In this document: positions 57,655 through 64,000 of the stretch, piece after piece
How the letters are laid out: each line of letters begins with the position of its first letter
Position numbering within the stretch: position 1 is the first letter of the stretch
From: Microplitis mediator
Taxonomy: Eukaryota > Arthropoda > Insecta > Hymenoptera > Braconidae
NCBI RefSeq assembly: GCF_029852145.1
Contig: NC_079970.1
Coordinates: 10,597,662-10,661,661 of the forward strand
DNA: 64,000 nucleotides
Direction of reading: 5' to 3'
Translations under genes and position numbers: made by a program
The notes under the pieces: generated by a model
The model's input: only the letters and a program-made list of their open reading frames with translations
Told to the model about the DNA's origin: nothing
Database searches by the model: none

Positions 57655-58400
57655 TCATTAAGGTTGGGCCGTACCTAACAAATGCTCGAATTTTAGATTT
57701 CTGTTAACCTGAAGAGCACAGTTTTCGTTAGCAAAAGTTTACTTTACAAAAGTTTCCTTGAATTTTTCCTCAAATGTCCATCAAGTTCGGGCTTTCCTAT
57801 TTTTGACGACAATTTTGTATACAACTTGCTATACAATTTAACGTAAATTTACTACCCCAATTAGAATGCAAATTTACTTCAAAAGAGTTGTATACAAATT
57901 GTCGTCAAAAGTGGGAAAGCCTGAAGTTGACGGACATTTGACAAAAAATTCAAGGAATCTTTTGTAAAGTAAACTTTTGCTAAGTAAACTGTGGTATTAG
58001 GGCTTTTTTCTAGTAAAAGTTAATTTGTCTTTTCAAACTTTGCTGTCAAATTGTCGGCGAATTCGGGCAGCAAATTTCGGTAATTTCAATTGTCAATTTC
58101 AAGCTACAGTGGCTATTAGGGAAAACTTAATTTTTCAAGTTTTCGTTAAATTTCAGAAGTAAGTTTCAGGCAAATTGCTATTCAATTTGACATCAAGTAT
58201 TCGTCAACTTTTATAAATCTGTTTTTTGACTACAATGTAAAGGTAAAATACTGTACAAATTGTTGAAAACTTAATTGAAAATTTTTCTTTACAACTTTTG
58301 CCGTAAATTTGTCATTAAATTCCGACAGCACAAATTTCGGGTAAGTTGAATTTTCAAGTTGCCATCAATTTCCGGATAAAATTGCTACTATTAGGGTAGT
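57655..58400. mobile_element. Overlapping fragments of TTAA and CCCTAATAGCC MITEs
   Basis: TTAAGGTTGGGCCGTACC at 57659, then a mirrored pair AAAGTTTACTTTACAAAAGT / CTTTTGTAAAGTAAACTTTT (about 57740 and 57959), ending GGTATTAGGG, and a further GTGGCTATTAGGG end at about 58120. Confidence 0.65.
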
Positions 58401-58469
58401 AAGATTGACTGTAGTAAATATGTTTTTTGGCCGAACCAAGTCTTAAGTAAACTTAGTAAGATTTAGTAT

Positions 58470-58753
58470 CCCTGATAGCCAATTTGGCAGCAGACTGGCG
58501 ACAATTTTCTGTAGCAACTTGTCAACAAGTTAGCCACACAAATTGGCATTTCCACAAGTTGACGGCAACTGGTCGCCAACTCTCTGAAAAAACTGACGGC
58601 AACTTTCAGTCGACTAATGTAATGCCAACTTTTGCCACCAACTTTCTCAGAGAGTTGCCATCAACTTTTAGAAATGTCAATTTTTGCGGCCAACTTGGTG
58701 ACAAACTCCTGCAGAAAGTTGTCGCCAGTCTGCTGCCAACTTGGCTATCAGGG
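58470..58753. mobile_element. CCCTGATAGCC MITE, 284 bp, CAACTT words
   Basis: CCCTGATAGCCAATTTGGCA and its near complement CTGCCAACTTGGCTATCAGGG-type end (CAACTTGGCTATCAGGG). The interior is packed with CAACTTTC, AAGTTG and GTTGCCATCAACTT in both orientations. More GC-rich than its surroundings. Confidence 0.85.
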
Positions 58754-58879
58754 AAAAATCAGCGCCAAATAGAAGTCCAAATAGGCAGTTGAGCTCAACC
58801 AACAGTCAAGTTAAAGCAGATATTTCACGTATACGTAAGATCAAATATTGAGTTATCAAAAATTGACTTCGATAAAAAC

Positions 58880-59035
58880 TCGCCCTAATAAGAGCAACCC
58901 TAAATTGAGCAAAAATTAATCACGATTTTTTCTTTACAATTTTTGCTGTTAAATTGTCTGCAAATTCGGGCAGCAAATTCCAGGTAATTTCAATGTCAAA
59001 TTACTGTCAATTTCAAGCTAAATTGGCTATTAAGG
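58880..59035. mobile_element. CCCTAATA-family MITE remnant
   Basis: CGCCCTAATAAGAGCAACCC at the left and TTTCAAGCTAAATTGGCTAT at the right. The interior matches the inner part of 57129-57628, inverted. Confidence 0.6.
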
Positions 59036-59254
59036 TCTCTAGATGATCAACATTTTAACTCAAAAATTAAAATGAAACATTTAACATGTCGATGACGGCT
59101 AGTACTCATGAAAAAATTTCATTTTAATTTATTGTTGTCTTCCACACGTAAAATTACATATAAACTTGATGTAATATAGCAATTTTAATTTAACGTCGAA
59201 TTTACATGCTATTTTACGGCTAAAGAGCTAAAAAGTTTAATTGAAATTTCTTAT

Positions 59255-59535
59255 ATACCCCCCTGATATGATAGCACGAGTTGCTCGTCAAAAAGTTGGT
59301 ATTCATTAGTTGGCGATCAACTTGACGACAAGTTGTCGACAACTCTAGCTTTTGCAACTTTTGGCTGCAGGTTATCGCCAAGTTTCTCAGAAAGTTGGTG
59401 CCAGGAAAGAGCCGCAATTCGAAGGCAGGTTTCTGAGAAAATTGAAGGCAACTTTCCGTCAACTTATGGATTGCCAACTTTTGGCCACCAACTTTCTCAG
59501 AAAGTGATCATCAACTTATTGACCCTGACAGCCAG
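59255..59535. mobile_element. CAACTT-word MITE, diverged
   Basis: CCCCCCTGATATGATAGC at the left and TGACCCTGACAGCCAG at the right, with dense CAACTT/AAGTTG iterations between (CGACAAGTTGTCGACAACT). Confidence 0.65.
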
Positions 59536-60195
59536 TTGAGCTCAACCAACAATCAAATTGAGTGTCAATTTGACGTCAAATTAAAGCCGCGATTTGACGT
59601 ACTCGAGACATCGAAAATTGGGTAGCAAAATTTGATTGCAGTAGTAGCTCAAGTTGACCTAAATTATTTAGATTCGATTTTACCATTTCAGAAGGTAATT
59701 TTGACCTTCACTAGATAATGCATTATTATAAATTCCATCACTAGATGGCGAAAGTAGAAGAATCTATATATTCTAAATTGATGAATTTCATGTTCTACTA
59801 TGAATACTATACTATAAAGATCATGAATTCTTTAAAAATTATATAATGTCGCATTAACTCTTATAAAATTGTATAAAATTTCTTATGAGTTAAAAATTTT
59901 ATAGCCCAATGTTCCAGCCAAGCAACTGCCAGAATAAACTAATAGATCATATAGGACTGAATCAGAATTATCAATTATTTTTTCAATAATTATTGTCTGT
60001 AAAATTAAAATAAATTTTATCAAGTCATTTTCGGTGTTGAATTTTATAAAAATATATTTTCATAATTTCTCTAGCAAATTGATTGGTCAGAATAAATCTT
60101 TATACAACTACAAGAGTGTATCTAGTTGTACTTTTCATCTTAATAAAATATATTCTAAATGATAATTAATAACAAAAAAATTTAATTTTTTTGTG
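59536..60195. other. No gene recognised
   Basis: AT-rich unique sequence. AAATTCCATCACTAGATGGC near 59730 is a short self-complementary patch. Confidence 0.4.
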
Positions 60196-60613
60196 TACAC
60201 TGTTAAAAAAATTGTTTGAATTTTCAAAACATTGTATATAACGCAATAAACACATACATTTGTGCTTGAAATTTCATTACTAATTTCATATAGAATTTAA
60301 AATACATGGTTTTGAATTTTCAAATTAACACTTTGGATTTTCAAATACTTCTTTTTGAATTTTCAAATACAAGTTTTTTAATATTCAAATACTTTTTTTT
60401 TAATATTCAAATACTTTTTTTTGAATTTTCAAATACTTTCTTTTTAATTTTTAAATAAATGTATTTGAAAATCTGAAGCGTTCATTTGAAAATTCAAAAG
60501 CGTGTATTTTAAATTCTATACGATCGTTACAATGAAATTTCAAACACAATTGTATGTGTTTATTGCGTTATATACAATGTTTTGAAAATTCAAACAATTA
60601 TTTTAACAGTGTA
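60196..60613. mobile_element. Palindromic MITE, CACTGTTAAAA ends
   Basis: TACACTGTTAAAAAAATTG and the opposite AATTATTTTAACAGTGTA. The arms share TATATAACGCAATAAACACA (and complement). The centre repeats TTGAATTTTCAAATACTT about six times. Confidence 0.85.
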
Positions 60614-60624
60614 TATCACATTTA

Positions 60625-61125
60625 ACACTGTATCATTTTATAATTGATCATACTGTCAATGATGTTCAGTTCAGTCACAAGTTTTATTAACTTTTTATTA
60701 TTAAGGAATGAAAAACTTAACAATAATAAAGTCTGATGTACATCGCTCACATTACTCACACAGATATTATATATTTCACTATACACAATCCTTGATTACT
60801 GAACGCACAGCACGTCACGCGCAGAAATTTCATATACAAGCATTTGAATTTTCAAATAAGTATTATGAAATTTCAAATGGAATAATTAAAATTCAATATG
60901 GCTTAGAATTTTCAATACTTGGTTTGAAAATTCAAAAAACAAGTATAAATTTTAAGTACGTTTATTAAAATTCATATTTTTTATCTTAATTTTAAATACC
61001 AGCTTGATTATTAAATTACGTATATTAAATTTGAAGCTTTTTTTATTGAAAATACAATTCAAATATCTAGTTATGAAAATTCAATGTCTTTTGTATTGTA
61101 ATTTTCAAATTATTTTTAACAGTGT
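60625..61125. mobile_element. Second CACTGT-ended element, diverged
   Basis: ACACTGTATCATTT near 60627 and TTTTTAACAGTGTAAC ending about 61125. The interior repeats TTTGAATTTTCAAAT and GAAATTTCAAATGG words as in the previous MITE. End pairing is weak. Confidence 0.5.
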
Positions 61126-61345
61126 AACATTTGATTTGGAAAATTAACATTCTGCGTGATATAGTAATCACAAAAGGGAAAGGATTCATATTGAAGAGAA
61201 GCCAGCTCGTGACACCTAGCAACTATTCAACAAAGTAAATTAAAAAATCAAAAGGTAAAAAATATCTCTGCATTTGAGGTCTTGTTGACGTCATTTGTTG
61301 CGTCTCAAATTTTGATGTCTCATGGACGTCTAATAGTAGCTTTAA

Positions 61346-61546
61346 GGGTGGGCCGTATCTAACGAAATCCTGAATTTAAGGATTCTAATTACTTTTTGAA
61401 TATTCATGGGACTCGGATGATGAAAATCTTCCAAGGAAGTTCGTCTTCTGCTTTTAGTCGGAAGCTAGTAAAATTGCTGTTATGATAATTATTTTATAAA
61501 TAATTAGAATTCTTAAATTCAGGGCTTCGTTAGGTGCAGCCCAGCC
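61346..61546. mobile_element. TTAA-target MITE, 201 bp
   Basis: TTAA+GGGTGGGCCGTATCTAACG at the left and CGTTAGGTGCAGCCCAGCC+TTAA at the right. TTAA duplication and G-rich ends fit piggyBac- or Kolobok-mobilised MITEs. Confidence 0.85.
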
Positions 61547-61674
61547 TTAAGTTTACGTCACATTTATGTAAAATTTGACGTCAAAGAGCGCTCAAAAAAT
61601 GAACTGAAATTTTTTATGTGTACTGTACGTCATTGAGACGACAAAATATTCAGCTCAAAAATTGCGCTGAAACT

Positions 61675-62077
61675 CCCCTGATAGCCACATCTTACTCAGT
61701 AAGGTCTGCAGTGAAACATTTTCGACTAACTTAACGAGAAAGTTTCTGGCAAGCTTGGTTGGATAATACTTTCCTTTAAGGCTGGGCCGAACTAAACGAA
61801 TTTTTGAATTTTACTTTTCTTTTAATTTATTAATCAATTGTTATTACAGTAATTTTTATAGCTTCCGAAAAAATGTGAAAAACAAACTTTTTCGGAAGGT
61901 TTTCATCATTTGAGTGACGTAATTATTCAAAACGTAATTAGAAAAGTAAAATTCGAAAGTTCGTTTAGTACTGCCGAGCTTTAAGTTACGTTTAGAATAC
62001 GGCAGTAGTTAACTTACGGTTAGGGTGGCTATCAGATATCTGGTTATCTGAGAGGTGGCTCTCAGGCTATCAGGGGG
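61675..62077. mobile_element. CCCTGATAGCC element interrupted by a TTAA MITE
   Basis: CCCCTGATAGCCACATC at the left and GGCTATCAGGGG at the right, with a duplicated GGTGGCTATCAG / GGTGGCTCTCAG near the right end. Split by 61780-61980. Confidence 0.75.
61780..61980. mobile_element. TTAA-target MITE, 201 bp
   Basis: TTAA+GGCTGGGCCGAACTAAACG at the left and CGTTTAGTACTGCCGAGC+TTAA at the right. It is close in sequence to 42501-42683. Confidence 0.87.
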
Positions 62078-63776
62078 TTAGACACAAGAAAATAATTTTC
62101 TGCTTTATCAACGCTTGATATCACTCAAATGATAACATATCAATTATACTTGAATGCTTTTGTTATTATTGGAAAAAATATTTGAGAACAGATATTTTTG
62201 AGGAGTATGTATAGATAGATACAAAAGAATAGCGCTATTTAACTATTAAAACTTTTTCAAGTATATTTAAGAAAATAGATATTTAAAAAGTTAAATAACT
62301 ACAAAAGATCAATAAATTTAGAATAGTGAATTAAAGAGTATGAGTTTTATTATACAGTTCTAAAAAGTAATACCGTAGTATTACGAATAAAAATGGCGTC
62401 TACATGTGTCAGATTCTTATATATGTTCTTATTTGAATATTTCCATGGCACATTAACGTATGGTAGTACAGAATAATACTAAAGTATAGAGTAGAAAATT
62501 TGAGTTGGTGTGGTGAGTATCCGTGTATTCTATATCTTTTAAATATTGATTCGTGATGTCAAATGCTTTGAAACAATAGAAATGATTATAAATCATCGTG
62601 TTTTCTCTGCAGATAGAACAAAAAGTAATAATGCGTAGCATGAGAAAATATACCGCAAATATACAACAGTAAGTGTGATAAAAAAAAAACAAATTAATAA
62701 ATAAATTTTTTGTCATAAATGTTACTAATACTGTTGAAAGTCCAGTAAACATTAGTACTATTTACCAAAAAAATATTGATATCGTGTAATGTCATTAGGC
62801 TTCTAATGCTTTAATAATATTTCATCATGATTACTATTCAAGAGTATTTGATCGGACCTAATTGCAATTAAATTGTAATTATTATTCTTGAAAATGTCAT
62901 CTTAATGATGCCGGCAAGTCTAGGGCATGAGTATAACCATCAATAAATTCATGTCCGTGAGTCAGTGTAAAATGTCATTATTCGTTGTACATGTTATATA
63001 TATAAATGTTAATTTAAAATAAATATAAAGTGACTATATTGAGTATTTAAAATCATCTATAATACAACTGTCAAAAACAGTTCATAAGGTTTATACGTGA
63101 TTTATATGTACCATTAATTTTAATGTTTAAACTGTGGTTTATTAGCATATTGGGAAGATCAGTTTATGTTTTTTAATGTATGTTTCTACAATATTTATTA
63201 ATATTGTTTAGTGAAATTTAGTTACAAATTAATGCATTCTAGTGCTTAAATGTTAGATAATATACTTTAGCAAAATTTATTTCCAAGAACTTCCTTAGAG
63301 GTGACAAGAAACACTTGAATTAAATTGTAGCAACTAATCATTGAAGATGGCATAGTTTAATAATTGTTGTATTTGTTGAGTAATTGATAGACTTGTTAGT
63401 ATAGTGGTTCAAACAGATATAGTGTCAGACTACTACTAATATTATTAAAATTGAGCTTGTATTTTTCCTCACAAGATACTTATACTTGTAATATTTATCT
63501 TTTGCTTTAAGCAAATCCATAAGGTAATTGATGGCTTTCTATTAATCATTTTTTTTACAGGCTTCATAGAGAAAGAATATGCTCACAAACCTGCAAATCA
63601 TAATCAGTATGATTCAGTCTAATATGGAAAACATACTCACATTTTTAATTAAATGTTGCAGGAGAATATTTATAATTAGTGTAAATTGCTATTTGTAGGT
63701 AAAATTTAATTTGAGTAGTAAAATGGCAATATTAATTACCTTTGCATTTATTTAATACTTGTACTTTGAATTTTAG
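62078..63776. other. Upstream region / 5' intron of the right-edge gene
   Basis: Unique AT-rich sequence with no repeat family recognised. TTTTTTACAG|GCTTCATAGA at about 63561 is a possible acceptor of an untranslated exon. No core promoter could be assigned. Confidence 0.45.
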
Positions 63777-63960
63777 ATAACTACGTGGAGTATTTCAAGA
63801 TATTTTTTAATTTTATCAAGAATATCACAAAAAAGTTGATAGAATGGATTCTCCGCCATCATGTTCGCTCAGTACTACAGGTCCTTTAAGTGAATTGGGT
63901 AGCAGTGGACTTGGTGGATCGATATCAAGTGATTCTGTTCGAGCTCAACTTGCTATTGAG
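63777..63960 (+). CDS. First coding exon of an unidentified gene, continues off window
   Basis: The exon follows the acceptor TTTGAATTTTAG and has 67 bp of 5' UTR. ATG at 63844 is preceded by TTGATAGA. It codes 39 residues (MDSPPSCSLSTTG, PLSELGSSGLGG, SISSDSVRAQLAIE) and ends at a consensus donor GAG|GTATCC in phase 0. The Ser/Gly-rich opening followed by a charged helix start (SVRAQLAIE) is typical of the N-terminus of a cytoplasmic regulatory protein. I do not recognise the family. The exon is GC-richer than its surroundings and starts the only plus-strand gene at this edge. Confidence 0.7.
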
Positions 63961-64000
63961 GTATCCTTATCGATTTATTATATTGAAGTATAAATCACTG

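Noticed and set aside
1..64000. Endogenous viral genes or polydnavirus segment
   Set aside because: No viral structural, replicase or segment-excision motif could be recognised on either strand.

Overview
This is a eukaryotic, insect-type nuclear sequence. It is strongly AT-rich, has spliced genes with GT-AG introns, and carries tRNA- and 5S-derived SINEs, solo LTRs and very many TA- or TTAA-target DNA transposons and MITEs. A hymenopteran such as a parasitoid wasp is a guess from the base composition and repeat style; nothing in the window proves the taxon. There are no bacterial operons, CRISPR arrays or functional rRNA/tRNA genes.

Genes are sparse. The one confident gene is a RanBP3-like Ran-binding protein on the minus strand, with coding exons at 56791-56776, 56549-56463, 53799-53081 and 53001-52690. 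All splice phases agree and give 377 residues. At the right edge, 63844-63960 is the first coding exon of an unidentified plus-strand gene that continues beyond the window. A Ser/Thr-rich exon candidate lies at 19353-19481 (+), with a possible terminal exon at 20835-20874.

Nearly everything else is nested mobile DNA. (1) 735-5412 holds a TIR element with strong hairpins, a 1.75-kb near-perfect palindrome, a truncated second copy of it, and a solo LTR whose unoccupied target survives in a neighbouring tandem duplicate. (2) 5896-7709 is a MITE containing a palindromic Tc1-like element. (3) 8017-16858 is an old hAT transposon. Its transposase gene (minus strand) is cut in two by a 6-kb non-autonomous hAT with an exact 8-bp target duplication. 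That element holds a 4-kb palindrome, which holds a 1.5-kb palindrome, which holds a 5S-rRNA-derived SINE with a 15-bp target duplication: five layers. (4) 17000-22500 is mostly single-copy sequence with small MITEs and the candidate exons. (5) 22526-31943 is nested MITEs, SINEs, a 140-bp tandem repeat and a 1.58-kb solo LTR. (6) 31944-45578 is a palindromic element split by an 11.8-kb block. That block contains a large, almost identical inverted duplication (32777-37121 against 40017-44050), whose arms differ by a 2.3-kb AGGAT-repeat transposon on one side and a 2-kb solo LTR on the other. (7) 45583-51403 is CATG-word repeats, MITEs and a decayed transposon with coding remnants. (8) 52440-56850 is RanBP3. 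(9) 56900-62080 is a cluster of CCCTAATAGCC/CCCTGATAGCC MITEs built from short iterated words, and then the upstream region of the right-edge gene.

At least nine copies of one unclassified repeat (called AACTTCCCGC here) are spread through the window in both orientations. Each full copy carries modules of about 120-150 bp in direct and inverted orientation. The main result is therefore the repeat architecture, with several insertions dated relative to each other by empty sites. No new cellular system can be claimed from the sequence.
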